From assembly GCF_000014565.1 (NCBI RefSeq), contig NC_008268.1:2790001-2854000 (forward strand): a DNA stretch of 64,000 bases, written 5' to 3'. Positions 44,742 through 54,550 of the stretch are shown one piece after another. The position numbers and the translations under genes are program-made. The stretch comes from Rhodococcus jostii RHA1. Its GTDB lineage: Bacteria; Actinomycetota; Actinomycetes; Mycobacteriales; Mycobacteriaceae. Each line of letters starts with the position of its first letter. The stretch's first letter is position 1. The notes under the pieces were generated by a model. That model saw nothing but the letters and a program-made list of their open reading frames with translations, had not been told where the DNA came from and did no database searches.

Positions 44742-45042
44742 GGTGATTTCCGAAGCCCACGGTTGCAGAACGCCAGCGGAAGTGTCTGCCGCACAGGTAC
44801 GCTCGACCTCACGATACGGTGTTGCGACCACCGATGGAATCGCCCTGGCCACCCCGATCGGAATGAACCACGTGCCGTCCGGGTTGCGGAGCGCGATCGC
44901 GTTCTGTGGGCGCCGAACACGCGCCAGGTCCGCAGTCATTCGGTCGACGATCGAATGACCAACGATCCGAACAGATTAGCAATCCTTGATCGCAGAAATA
45001 GGTGAGCGTCATCTGTCGAGTGCTCGGTGATGTTCTCACCCA
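44742..45042. other. Stretch without an assigned gene
   Basis: A minus-strand frame reading ALRNPDGTWFIPIGVARAIP looks like protein but I cannot assign it. No start with ribosome site was seen. The segment lies between the OYE gene and the IS3 fragment. Confidence 0.3.
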
Positions 45043-45057
45043 CAGCCGATTCGGCTG
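45043..45057. repeat. Inverted repeat CAGCCGA-T-TCGGCTG
   Basis: 7+7 perfect inverted repeat with one central base. The core AGCCGATTCGGCT is shared with the element at 29100-29116. Both lie next to decayed mobile or duplicated DNA. Confidence 0.35.
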
Positions 45058-45059
45058 CT

Positions 45060-45439
45060 GGACGCTGAACTGGCCCCAGACGAGGTCGTCACGGACCGGC
45101 GGCCCGGATCGACGATGAAGTCCTCACTACTTGGCGAACACCGAGAGGACCCGCTGCTGCGAGCACAATCGGCGGACACGGTTCTCGCCGGCGACGATCC
45201 AGTGCGCGGGTAGTTCGTCGGCGATGAACCGCTACCCGAACTCTGGATCGTCGCCGGGGATAGCGAACGCGGCGTTGATCAGATGGTCGTCGTCCCGCTC
45301 CCGTCGGGACACGGGATCGGGTCCCCTCGTAGAACGCTTGCCGGGAGAATCCCGGCATCCGGCAGCACGCCGCGACGGGGATTCCGGCGGCGGAAGGGTC
45401 CCGGGCCAGCGAGAACATTCCTCCGAGCACGGCGTGCAA
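45060..45439 (-). pseudogene. IS3-family OrfB N-terminal fragment
   Basis: Pieces in three frames match the IS3 OrfB N-terminus in order: GIPVAACCRMPGFSRQAFYE, then RRERDDDHLINAAFAIPGDD with PEFG, then RFIADELPAHWIVAGENRVR with RLCSQQRVLSVFAK. Frameshifts separate the pieces, and a stop follows. The DDE catalytic core is not here; a C-terminal OrfB piece lies 12 kb away at 57420. Confidence 0.6.
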
Positions 45440-45451
45440 GGGTTGTAGAAG

Positions 45452-46798
45452 TCAGGAGTCGACCGATTCTGCAGGCGCGGACTGCATGACTTGGGAGTTC
45501 TTGATCGTCGATGCTGCTCTCCTGATCGAGAGCAGAGCAACGAAACCGAAGAAGCAGGAAGCAGTGATAAAGAATCCCGGGGATACAGCGCTACCGGTTT
45601 CTCTGATCAGCCATGTGGATACGTAAGCTGCCGTTCCGCCGGTCACGAGATTCGCGAAGTTATTGGCCAGAGCGACACCGGTTACTCGTGTGCGCGAGTC
45701 GAATAGAGATGGCAAGACAGCCGATACGGCTACGACCACTATCGCCATTGCCAGTCCAAACACCAGGAAGGAACCGACCGCAACCGTTCGACTTCCCGTC
45801 GCTGTCAGGTGGAGAACCGGGAAGACCAACACGACGCACGCGATAATCCCACCTGTATACGCCTTGAGCGCCCCGACACGGTCGGTGATCAACCCGTACA
45901 CCGGCATCAGGATCGTAATGCAGGCGATGATGCCTGCTGAGATCCATGCAACTTCGCTGGTCCCCAGATCATTTTCCCTCGCGAGATGTATACCGAGGTA
46001 CGTGAAAACCATATACAGGCAGGCGCTGGCGGGGATCGAAATACCAATAGATTGAAGGACTCTCACGGTCTGTGTCTTGAGTAATGTCAGAAGTGGAGAA
46101 TTCTCCACCGCGCCATCCTGAACAGACTTTTCGTGCTCGGAACTATCGTCGATTTTGCTTCTAGCCCATAGACAGATCGCAAGAAGGGGAACGCCCAACA
46201 GGAACGGGATGCGCCAACCCCACGACGCCATCTGCGACGCGGACAGCAGGCTCGACACCGAACCAACGCAGATTGCGGCTAGCGCAAACCCCCCGGTTAC
46301 ACCCAGGAAGACGAAGGAAGCCGCCAACCCTTTCCGCTTCGGTCCGGTGATCTCGTAGGCATACGTCATGGCGCCGCCGAATTCGCCGCCGGCCGAGAAG
46401 CCCTGAGCGAGGCGGGCCAGCACGAGCAGAATGGGCGCAATAATGCCTGCGGTCTCATACGTCGGAAGAAAGGCCATCAAGAGACTCGAGGCTCCCATGA
46501 GCAGCACGGACAGCAGCAGCACCGTCTTCCGCCCGCTGCGGTCGCCTACTCGACCGAAGAAGATGCCGCCGAGCGGACGCATGAGGTAAGCCGACGCAAA
46601 AACGGCCAGGCTGGCCAACAACGCAGCAGTCGGATCACTTCCGGGGAAAAACAACGGAGCCACTACCACTGCAAGATAGGCGTACACGGTGAAGTCGTAG
46701 TACTCGACGATTGTTCCCGTGGACGCGGCAATCAGGCCGCGTATTTTTCCTCTTTTCGCTACTTCGTCCGTTTTAGGTATGTCGTGCCGGTTCGTCAT
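45452..46798 (-). CDS. MHS-family (ProP-like) MFS transporter, 448 aa
   Basis: A twelve-helix major-facilitator protein of the metabolite:H+ symporter group: GTIVEYYDFTVYAYLAVVV in helix 1, the loop motif FFGRVGDRSGRKTVLL between helices 2 and 3, LARLAQGFSAGGEFGGAM in helix 4 (the AGGE(F/W) motif of MHS proteins), and SWGWRIPFLLG before the central loop. It should import a carboxylic acid or small zwitterion with protons. Its first 50 codons and 400 bases upstream are repeated at 57585. The hairpin at 46991 lies upstream. Confidence 0.93.
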   Translation of the reverse strand: MTNRHDIPKTDEVAKRGKIRGLIAASTGTIVEYYDFTVYAYLAVVVAPLFFPGSDPTAALLASLAVFASAYLMRPLGGIFFGRVGDRSGRKTVLLLSVLLMGASSLLMAFLPTYETAGIIAPILLVLARLAQGFSAGGEFGGAMTYAYEITGPKRKGLAASFVFLGVTGGFALAAICVGSVSSLLSASQMASWGWRIPFLLGVPLLAICLWARSKIDDSSEHEKSVQDGAVENSPLLTLLKTQTVRVLQSIGISIPASACLYMVFTYLGIHLARENDLGTSEVAWISAGIIACITILMPVYGLITDRVGALKAYTGGIIACVVLVFPVLHLTATGSRTVAVGSFLVFGLAMAIVVVAVSAVLPSLFDSRTRVTGVALANNFANLVTGGTAAYVSTWLIRETGSAVSPGFFITASCFFGFVALLSIRRAASTIKNSQVMQSAPAESVDS

Positions 46799-47249
46799 TG
46801 GTCTCTCTCACTCTGCGGTGGCGTCTAAACATGTGTGCATAGCTGTGATCGCCCTGAATGTCCGATACGCGGATTGATCCGCCCTGACGTAATTGGAGAC
46901 ATCGTTCAGACCATCTCGAGGATCGAGGCGGCGACGGGGCTGTTCACGGTAGCGCGTGTCGTAGTCGTTCGGTGGAAATTAATCGATTGACGAATGGAGT
47001 CGGTCCGTGTTGAACAGCGGACCGACTCCATTCGGCAGTCTCCCACTCAACCTCGACGGTTAGCATCCGAGTAATGCCTCAAACCTGTTGAGGTGAACCG
47101 GAAATCTGTTCTCCTGCAGGTGCACAGTGCTTGTCCGAGAACGCCGCTGACCAACGGCGTGGTCTTGGCAGTCATCACTCACCAGCCCAGAACCCGAGTC
47201 AGATTCCGGCTCGGGCTGCTACGTCGCACGCCTTCGCCACGAGCGCGAC
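46643..47249. repeat. Direct repeat copy 1, about 607 bp
   Basis: This segment runs from inside the MHS transporter gene through its upstream region to the 3' end of a phosphotransferase gene remnant. It matches 57585-58191 at a constant offset of 10,942 bases with no gaps that I could see and only scattered substitutions. The match fades where the phosphotransferase coding sequences diverge. Confidence 0.85.
46991..47034 (-). terminator. Perfect 17-bp hairpin, copy in block 1
   Basis: Arms CGAATGGAGTCGGTCCG and CGGACCGACTCCATTCG pair perfectly around a ten-base loop TGTTGAACAG. It lies beyond the 3' end of the minus-strand gene to the right and ahead of the MHS gene to the left. The same hairpin occurs at 57933. 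Probable terminator; a regulatory RNA structure is an alternative. Confidence 0.6.
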
Positions 47250-47300
47250 CATGCGGTCGACTCGTTCGGTGGCGGCGACCGGCTTCCGATGTCGCGCCTG
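47201..47300 (-). pseudogene. Phosphotransferase C-terminal remnant
   Basis: The minus frame ends VDRMVALVAKACDVAARAGI, matching the C-terminus (IDALVEKACDIAARAGI) of the intact phosphotransferase at 58141. It extends left only to about 25-30 codons (PDQARHRKPVAATERV resembles RARDEPQNKAAAGTPTVE) and then abuts the ALDH gene. The remnant shows that block 1 once held a second copy of that gene. Confidence 0.7.
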
Positions 47301-47301
47301 G

Positions 47302-48798
47302 TCAGGCATAGGGGTCTGCGAGCCCGACGTACCGGATGTCGAGGTATTCGTCGATTCCTTCGAAGCCGCCCTCGCGGCCGAGACCCGACTGCTTGACCCC
47401 GCCGAAGGGTGCGGCCGGGTTGGACACGACGCCGACGTTGATTCCCAGCATCCCGGATTCGAGTTCCTCGCTCATGCGGAGGGTGCGCGCGGTATCGCGG
47501 GTGTAGACGTAGGCGACGAGTCCGTATTCGGTGTCGTTGGCGACCTGGATGGCGTGCTCCTCGTCCTGGAAGGTCATGATCGGGGCCACGGGTCCGAAGA
47601 CCTCTTCGCGGAGGATGCGCGCATCGGTGGTGACGCCGGTCAGCACCGTCGGGGAATAGAAGTAGCCATCGCCCGGCACCGGTCGACCGCCGGTGACGAT
47701 CGCGGCGCCGTGTGCGACGGCGTCCTGGACCAGGTCGTGAACCTTGGCCCGGGACTCCTCGTCGATCAGTGGGCCGAGTTGGGAGTCCGCGTCGATACCG
47801 GGTCCGACGACCAGGCGCGCCATCTTGCCGGCGAGCTTGGTCGCGAACTCGTCCGCGACGGACTCGTGCACGATGAACCGATTCGCCGCCGTGCAGGCTT
47901 CCCCCATGTTCCGGAGTTTGGCGATCACGGCGCCGTCGACTGCTGCGTCGATGTCGGCATCGGCGAACACGAGAAAGGGCGCGTTGCCGCCAAGTTCCAT
48001 GGAGGTCCGCAGCACCTGCTCCGCCGAGTCCGCGAGCAGCCGCCGGCCGACTTCGGTCGATCCGGTGAACGAGAGCTTCCGCAGCCGGGGGTCGGCGATG
48101 AGCGGGCCGGTGACCGCTCCGGCGCGCGAGGTGGGGATGACATTGAGCACGCCGGCCGGCAGCCCGACCTCTTCGAGGACCTGCGCGAACAGCAGGGTGG
48201 TCAGGGGCGTGAGCGTGGCGGGCTTGACGACCATGGTGCAGCCGGCGGCGATCGCGGGGGCGATCTTGCGGGTCGCCATGGCCAGCGGGAAGTTCCACGG
48301 GGTGATGAACAGGCAGGGGCCCACGGGACGCTTGTGGACCAGCAGTCTGGTCTTCCCGTCGGGTGCTGCCGAGTATCGGCCCGACACGCGGACGGCCTCC
48401 TCGGAGAACCACCGGAGGAACTCGGCGCCGTAGGTCACTTCGCCGCGCGCCTCGGCGAGCGGTTTGCCCATTTCCAGGGTCATCAGCATCGCGAAGTCGT
48501 CGGATCGAGCGATGACGGCGTCGAACGCCGCCCGCAGAAGTTCGGCACGTTCGCGGGGAGCTGTTCGTGACCAGGCCTTCTGAGCGGTGGCCGCGGCGTC
48601 GAGGGCGGTGGCTCCGTCGGCGACGGTGGCGTCGGCCACGACGGCGAGTTCTCGGCCGGTCGCCGGATCGTGCACGGGGAAGGTGTTCCCCGTCTCGGAC
48701 GGACGCCACTGCCCGCCGATGTACAGTCCGGTCGGGACCGCTTCGAGTAGCGCCTGCTGGGAGGTCTGGGTGCTGGTCAAGGCTTCCTCACTTCTCAT
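47302..48798 (-). CDS. NAD(P)+-dependent succinate-semialdehyde-type dehydrogenase, 498 aa
   Basis: An ALDH of the GabD/SSADH class: LMTLEMGKPLAEARGEVTYG (the K-P-L-x-E-A/x-x-G-E segment), CLFITPWNFPLAMATRKIAP, KLSFTGSTEVGRRLL, SMELGGNAPFLVFADADI (Glu) and MGEACTAANRFIVHES (catalytic Cys near 300, with the CTAANR form typical of SSADH). It oxidises a semialdehyde to a dicarboxylic acid; succinate semialdehyde is one possibility. The start overlaps the ADH stop by eleven bases, so they are co-transcribed. An alternative TTG start lies 18 bases further in. Confidence 0.93.
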   Translation of the reverse strand: MRSEEALTSTQTSQQALLEAVPTGLYIGGQWRPSETGNTFPVHDPATGRELAVVADATVADGATALDAAATAQKAWSRTAPRERAELLRAAFDAVIARSDDFAMLMTLEMGKPLAEARGEVTYGAEFLRWFSEEAVRVSGRYSAAPDGKTRLLVHKRPVGPCLFITPWNFPLAMATRKIAPAIAAGCTMVVKPATLTPLTTLLFAQVLEEVGLPAGVLNVIPTSRAGAVTGPLIADPRLRKLSFTGSTEVGRRLLADSAEQVLRTSMELGGNAPFLVFADADIDAAVDGAVIAKLRNMGEACTAANRFIVHESVADEFATKLAGKMARLVVGPGIDADSQLGPLIDEESRAKVHDLVQDAVAHGAAIVTGGRPVPGDGYFYSPTVLTGVTTDARILREEVFGPVAPIMTFQDEEHAIQVANDTEYGLVAYVYTRDTARTLRMSEELESGMLGINVGVVSNPAAPFGGVKQSGLGREGGFEGIDEYLDIRYVGLADPYA

Positions 48799-49900
48799 CG
48801 AAGATGATGACTTGCCGGATGGCGTTGCCGTCGGCGAGTTGGTCCATGGCGGAGTTGATGTCCGACAGCGCGATCCGGGACGAGATCAGCTTCTCGACCG
48901 GGAGTTTTCCGTCGCGCCACAGCTGCGCAAAGACCGGAATGTCGCGGGCCGGTACCGCGGAGCCGAGGTAGCTGCCGATGATGGTCCGCGCGCCGGCCAC
49001 CAGAGCGAGCGGCGAGATCGAGGACCGGGCGTCCGGGGCCGGGAGGCCGACGGTGACGGTGGTGCCGCCGGGGGCGGTGGCGGCGAGGGCGGTCTCGAAG
49101 GCGCGTGGGTGCCCTGCCGCCTCGATGACGATCGGCGCCTGGATGTTCAACTCGGCGACATCTTGGGGAGTGTAGGTCGCGGACGCACCCAACTTTGTTG
49201 CCTGGGTGAGCTTGTCAGGATTCGAGTCGACGCCGATCACCTCGCCCTCCCCGAGGGATAGCGCGGTGATCAGCGCCGCCATGCCGACACCGCCGAGCCC
49301 GACGACCATGACCGCTTGGCCCGGGGTAGGGCGACCGGCGTTGATGACCGCGCCGCCACCGGTGAGGACGGCGCACCCGAGTACGGCGGCGATGTCGGGT
49401 GGAACGTCGTCCCCGACGGGTACGACCGAATGCTGGTCGACGACAGCGTGTGTGGCGAAACCGGAGACGCCGAGGTGATGTTTGATGTCAGTGTCGTCGC
49501 GGTGCAGGCGGATACCGCCGCAGAGGAGGGTGCCCGCGTTGTTCGCTGCGCTGCCTGGGGAGCAGGGCAGTTTGCCGTCGGTTCGGCATTCGGCGCAATT
49601 GTTGCAGCGCGGCAGGAAGGCCATGACGACGCGCTGCCCGACGACCAAACCGGATACGCCGTCGCCGAGCTGTTCGATCCGGCCTGCCGCCTCGTGGCCG
49701 AGCAGCATGGGGATCGGCCGCGGCCGGTTGCCGTCGACGACGGACAGGTCGGAATGGCAAATTCCGGCCGCTTCGATCCGGACGAGGACCTCGCCGGGTC
49801 CCGGCGAATCGAGTTCGAGCTCGGTGATCGAGATCGGTGTGGAGTCCGCGTACGGCCGTGGACGGCCGCTCGCCTCGAGAACGGCTCCGCGAATCTTCAT
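48788..49900 (-). CDS. Zinc-dependent alcohol dehydrogenase, 370 aa
   Basis: Medium-chain dehydrogenase: catalytic zinc ligands in EAAGICHSDLSVV and MLLGHEAAGRIEQLG; structural zinc Cys in CNNCAECRTDGKLPC (C-x2-C-x2-C-x7-C); Rossmann motif VMVVGLGGVGMAALITA and VIGVDSNPDKL (NAD+). It belongs to a different branch from the two XylB-like ADHs. A GAAGGGAAA site lies thirteen bases before ATG 49900, a somewhat long gap. It precedes and overlaps the SSADH-type gene, so an alcohol-to-acid pair in block 1 is likely. Confidence 0.92.
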   Translation of the reverse strand: MKIRGAVLEASGRPRPYADSTPISITELELDSPGPGEVLVRIEAAGICHSDLSVVDGNRPRPIPMLLGHEAAGRIEQLGDGVSGLVVGQRVVMAFLPRCNNCAECRTDGKLPCSPGSAANNAGTLLCGGIRLHRDDTDIKHHLGVSGFATHAVVDQHSVVPVGDDVPPDIAAVLGCAVLTGGGAVINAGRPTPGQAVMVVGLGGVGMAALITALSLGEGEVIGVDSNPDKLTQATKLGASATYTPQDVAELNIQAPIVIEAAGHPRAFETALAATAPGGTTVTVGLPAPDARSSISPLALVAGARTIIGSYLGSAVPARDIPVFAQLWRDGKLPVEKLISSRIALSDINSAMDQLADGNAIRQVIIFDEK

Positions 49901-49989
49901 AATGTGTGTGTTTCCCTTCTGCGGCGTCTCACAGCACTGGCTGCGGACCGCTCTACCGGCAACGCGGATGTGCGGAATCAACGGGACTA

Positions 49990-50215
49990 GTCGGCGACGA
50001 CTGATTGTGGACGGTGCAGCCGGTGGCGTTGAATCTTCCCGAGCCGGTACGTGGAATCCCTGGTACGGCAATGAATTCAGCGGGGACTTTGAAGTAGGAC
50101 AACGCCGCCGGGCAGCGACTCCGCAGATCGTCCTCATCGATGCCGCTGTCATCTGCTGCGACGATAAACGCGATGGGAACCTCTCCGAGCGCGTCGCGCG
50201 GCCGCCGCGACGCCG
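49990..50215 (-). pseudogene. AMP-dependent acyl-CoA ligase C-terminal remnant
   Basis: A minus frame reads GEVPIAFIVAADDSGIDEDD then AALSYFKVPAEFIAVPGIPR and TGSGRFN, the C-terminal domain of ANL ligases (A10 region PRTGSGK; here Arg stands where the catalytic Lys should be). The N-terminal 400 residues are missing. It lies upstream of the block 1 ADH. Confidence 0.6.
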
Positions 50216-50371
50216 CGTCGGCCACCCTCTCGCATGGGCTGTGGTGGACCGTCGGTACCGCAATCGGCGCACCGGCTGGGCTGTGTGAGCACTGCAGCGA
50301 CGCGGGTTGTTTGGGCACCGGAGGGTGGCTCGTTCAGGCACCCACAGGTACGTCAGGAGAGCGTGATTTCG

Positions 50372-51298
50372 TCACGGGACGAGGTCGGCTGCGGAGCTCT
50401 GCGCGTCGCGAAGCGCGATGACACTCATGGCGGAGAACTCCAGCGACCAAAGATTTCCGTGGTCCGGGTACTTGGCTGACATGGCGTCGATGAGGTCTTC
50501 GGCGCCCTTCGCGGTCTCGTAGGCGGCCGCGAAGTCCTGGATGTAGGCGCGGGTCTGCGCGATCATCGTCTCGACCGCGTAATCGTCGCCGTCCGGCCGG
50601 CGGTGGCCGGCGACGATCATCCGAGGGTTGAGCTTCTCTACGAGCTCCACGGTCTCGAGCCAGTCCTGCCACTCCTTGGGCGTCGCCAGGCCGAGCATCG
50701 GGTGGATCTCGTTGTAGACGGCGTCACCGGCCACGACGGCATCGATCGCCGGGATGTGCACGATCGAGGTCGGGTGGATGTCGGCCTGCTTGACCTCGAT
50801 GATCTTCAGTGGTGAGCCGTCGACGTATAGCGTGTCGCCCTCGATCGGGTCGGGGAGCGCATCGCTGACGACGCAGGCGTCGCCGAACATCATCGCCCAC
50901 TGCTGACGGTGTTCCTCCATGTTTTCCTTCATGGCCTCGACGACCTGGGGCAGCGCGACACACTTCGCCTCCGGGAACCGCTCCATCAGGGGACCGATGC
51001 CAAGGTAGTGATCGGCGTGCGCATGCGTGATGTAGATCGTGGTGAGGGTCTTCCCGGTGCGTTCGATCAGATCCCCGAGATCCCGGACGTCGTCCTCGAG
51101 GTACTGGGCGTCGATGAGAACTGCCTCGGTCGGGCCGCTCACGATGGTGGCGGTGGTCGGCGAGAAAGTCCCGGTGGGCATTTCGGGCCAATCATGCGGG
51201 ATCTGGGGCCAGCGGCCGACGTAGGTCGTCGCACGGATCGGCGGTGCAGCCGGCGACGATCCTGAGCCTGCGCTAGGTGAGTGAGCGTCGATGGTCAC
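50372..51298 (-). CDS. MBL-fold metallo-hydrolase, 308 aa
   Basis: A close paralogue of the gene at 35194: IRATTYVGRWPQIPHDWPEM, TEAVLIDAQYLEDDVRDLGD, zinc motif TIYITHAHADHYLGIG, and MIVAGHRRPDGDDYAVE. GTG 51298 has GGAGG six bases upstream, so I prefer it to a longer frame. It would hydrolyse an ester, thioester or lactone. It is divergent from the nitronate monooxygenase across two similar operator-like repeats at 51366 and 51487. Confidence 0.9.
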   Translation of the reverse strand: MTIDAHSPSAGSGSSPAAPPIRATTYVGRWPQIPHDWPEMPTGTFSPTTATIVSGPTEAVLIDAQYLEDDVRDLGDLIERTGKTLTTIYITHAHADHYLGIGPLMERFPEAKCVALPQVVEAMKENMEEHRQQWAMMFGDACVVSDALPDPIEGDTLYVDGSPLKIIEVKQADIHPTSIVHIPAIDAVVAGDAVYNEIHPMLGLATPKEWQDWLETVELVEKLNPRMIVAGHRRPDGDDYAVETMIAQTRAYIQDFAAAYETAKGAEDLIDAMSAKYPDHGNLWSLEFSAMSVIALRDAQSSAADLVP

Positions 51299-51365
51299 GG
51301 AGTACCTCCAGGGTTGCGGGTTGGGCAGCGCGTCTTCGCGGGGGCGTCGGGTCGGCGAGGCCACT

Positions 51366-51383
51366 TAGAGAGAGTAATCTCTA
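51366..51383. promoter_or_regulatory. Operator-like repeat TAGAGA-GAGTAA-TCTCTA
   Basis: A 6+6 inverted repeat 68 bases upstream of the MBL hydrolase start. The core AGAGAGTAAT resembles the GATAG-type sites at 51487 and 62909. It could be a second, weaker site for the same regulator. Confidence 0.5.
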
Positions 51384-51486
51384 CCACACGGCAGGGCAAG
51401 AGCATGACGCGGCTGCCCCATCCAGCAGGACCGCCTTGTACCGTCAATTGCCGCGACATCGGACCCAACGAACGCATCCTTGACCT

Positions 51487-51506
51487 GATAGTAATCACTC
51501 TCTATC
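51487..51506. promoter_or_regulatory. Operator GATAG-N10-CTATC, block 1 copy
   Basis: GATAG TAATCACTCT CTATC matches the block 2 site at 62910 in 18 of 20 bases. It lies in the divergent gap between the MBL hydrolase and nitronate monooxygenase genes. Confidence 0.7.
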
Positions 51507-51512
51507 GTATGA

Positions 51513-52721
<1,209 letters not shown>

Positions 52722-52723
52722 GC

Positions 52724-53632
52724 ATGGACTTCCAGACAATCCGGCACGACGTCAACGACGGCATCCTGACGATCACCCTGAACCGACCCGAACACCTCAA
52801 CGCCTTCACCGTCACCATGGCCGAGGAACTCGAGCACTCCTTCCGCGCCGTCAACGACGACGACTCCGTCCGCGCCGTCATCGTCACCGGAGCCGGTCGC
52901 GCGTTCTGCGCCGGCATGGACCTCAGTCGCGAGGGCAACGTGTTCGGCCTCGACGAGCAACGCACACCAGGCCTGAGTGACATGGCCGACCTCGACGATC
53001 CGGCCATCGCCGCGGTCCGCGACACCGGCGGACGCTGCACACTCGCCATCCACGACTGCCGCAAACCGGTCATCGCCGCCCTCAACGGCCCAGCCGTGGG
53101 CATCGGCGCCACGATGACACTGGCAATGGACCGCCGACTGATGTCCACCTCCGCCCGAATCGGACTCGTCTTCGGCCGCATCGGCATCGTGCCCGAGGCC
53201 TGCTCGACCTGGTATCTACCCCGACTCGTCGGCCCCTCCGCAGCGCTCGACCTGGTCCTGCGCGCCGACATCCTCGACGCCGAAACCGCACTGGCCGTCG
53301 GACTCGTCGACGAAATCCACCCCGGCGAGGACCTGCTCACCCAGGCCGCCGCAATCGCCGACGCCTGGACCCGGGACCGCTCCCCCGTCGCCGTGGCCCT
53401 GAGCCGACAAATGGTACGACGCAACGCCACCCTGACCCACCCCGACCAGGCCCACCGAATCGACTCACTCGCCATGTTCTGGACCAGCATCGGCGACGGC
53501 AAGGAAGGCGTCACCGCCTTCCTCGAGAAACGGAAACCCCACTTCCACGGGCGCGCCTCCGAGATGCCCGACTTCTACAACGACTGGGTGGCGGGCCGGG
53601 CCTCTGCTTCAGCGCCTGCGCACCCGAAGTGA
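52724..53632 (+). CDS. Enoyl-CoA hydratase/isomerase family protein, 302 aa
   Basis: Crotonase superfamily: ILTITLNRPEHLNAFTVTMA, oxyanion segment GAGRAFCAGMDLSREGNVFG, ALNGPAVGIGATMTLAMDRR and LVFGRIGIVPEACSTWYLPR with a Glu in PEAC that is typical of hydratase or isomerase active sites. C-terminal EKRKPHFHGR fits the family. It follows the nitronate monooxygenase by two bases, so the pair are translated together. The nitro/enoyl combination suggests a pathway step but no substrate can be named. Confidence 0.93.
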   Translation: MDFQTIRHDVNDGILTITLNRPEHLNAFTVTMAEELEHSFRAVNDDDSVRAVIVTGAGRAFCAGMDLSREGNVFGLDEQRTPGLSDMADLDDPAIAAVRDTGGRCTLAIHDCRKPVIAALNGPAVGIGATMTLAMDRRLMSTSARIGLVFGRIGIVPEACSTWYLPRLVGPSAALDLVLRADILDAETALAVGLVDEIHPGEDLLTQAAAIADAWTRDRSPVAVALSRQMVRRNATLTHPDQAHRIDSLAMFWTSIGDGKEGVTAFLEKRKPHFHGRASEMPDFYNDWVAGRASASAPAHPK

Positions 53633-53739
53633 TGCGGTCGCGACCGCTCGAAGGCGAGATTCGCTCCGCGTCACTGTGATGCCTGCAGACGCGAACGCCT
53701 TTGGTTTCGTGCCCCTTCCACGTTTGCCGCACGACTCTC

Positions 53740-53798
53740 CACGTCATCCGAGGTGTCATGCCTACCTATGGCGACGGCACGACACCTCGGATGACGTG
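53740..53798 (+). terminator. Perfect 18-bp hairpin after the nitronate monooxygenase operon
   Basis: Arms CACGTCATCCGAGGTGTC and GACACCTCGGATGACGTG pair perfectly over a 23-base loop. It starts 108 bases after the enoyl-CoA hydratase stop. No T-run follows. A 39-codon hydrophobic minus frame overlaps it but is probably chance. Confidence 0.6.
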
Positions 53799-53914
53799 AG
53801 CAACTCCGCGCCAGCCTGACACTCACTGACCCACGAGAACAGAAGTAGCAGCACGGTCATCAAAACTGCCAATAAGAACATGCCCCCGCGAACATCCAGC
53901 CATGTCGGAGGTCC

Positions 53915-54221
53915 TCCAGTCCCCTGATCGGTCAGGCGGCGTGCATCGGTGACGGCAAGCCGTACAACATTGCGTTGATCGCCCTCGATCCCGACGCCGC
54001 CGCCGGGAAGTCGGCGAGCGATCCCGCCACCATCGCCGAGATCGCGGCGGTGTGGGGTTCGCCAACAGCCAACTTTCACTGTCGAGCAGATCAGGAAGTT
54101 CAAAGTCGTCGACGAGCAGTGGCTGCCCGGGAGCGACGAACTCACGCCCCACGTTGAAGGTCAAGCGCGAGAACGTGGCGGCGAAGCATGCTCCCAGATC
54201 GGTGAGCTCTATGCACAGTAG
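53915..54221 (+). pseudogene. Long-chain fatty-acid-CoA ligase (FadD15/FAA1-type) 3' remnant
   Basis: Pieces in shifting frames read GKPYNIALIALDPDAAAG, then VEQIRKFKVVDEQWLPGSDE, then LTPTLKVKRENVAAKHAP and GELYAQ. This is the C-terminus of bacterial long-chain acyl-CoA ligases (RPYNVALIVLDPD, FRILPxEWLPGGDELTPTMKLKR, LYA). Three frame changes make it non-functional. Confidence 0.6.
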
Positions 54222-54301
54222 GCAATCTCGAACCAGTCATTGGGGTCCAATGTGGTGCCGACGAGGCTCTTCAACCCGTCGACGGTGGTGGTTGTGGGCA
54301 T
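54209..54301 (-). pseudogene. MaoC-like dehydratase 5' remnant
   Basis: A 30-codon frame reads MPTTTTVDGLKSLVGTTLDP then NDWFEIAYCA and stops. It matches the N-terminus of MaoC-type enoyl-CoA hydratases (VDELKALVG-x-x-LG-x-(S/T)DWFEI). The hot-dog fold itself is missing. Starts and stops inside the region occupied on the other strand by the ligase remnant. Confidence 0.45.
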
Positions 54302-54399
54302 GGCGGCTACTTTCGACGCGATGGGCTTGTGGGTACGGTGCGATCAGGTGATGGTCATACCGCCATCGACGCGAGGGTTTGTCTGGTTACGTACCCGGC

Positions 54400-54423
54400 G
54401 GCATCGGCATCGGCATCGGCATC
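54400..54423. repeat. GGCATC hexanucleotide repeat, four copies
   Basis: Four exact tandem copies of GGCATC, with a partial fifth (GGCGAC). It is a small microsatellite in a non-coding stretch upstream of the TetR gene; slippage here would be visible as length variation. Confidence 0.6.
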
Positions 54424-54550
54424 GGCGACATCCAACGGCGCCGCACGAGAACCGGCATCCACCACACGTCCGCATCGATCTATCCGGAGCCGGTCAGAAT
54501 TTCGCGGATGGTTCACCCGACGACGATTCCCAACGCCCTAAGGACGTTCA

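Noticed and set aside
53762..53881. A 39-codon hydrophobic minus-strand frame (MFLLAVLMTVLLLLFSW)
   Set aside because: It overlaps the perfect hairpin and lacks a clear ribosome site; probably chance.
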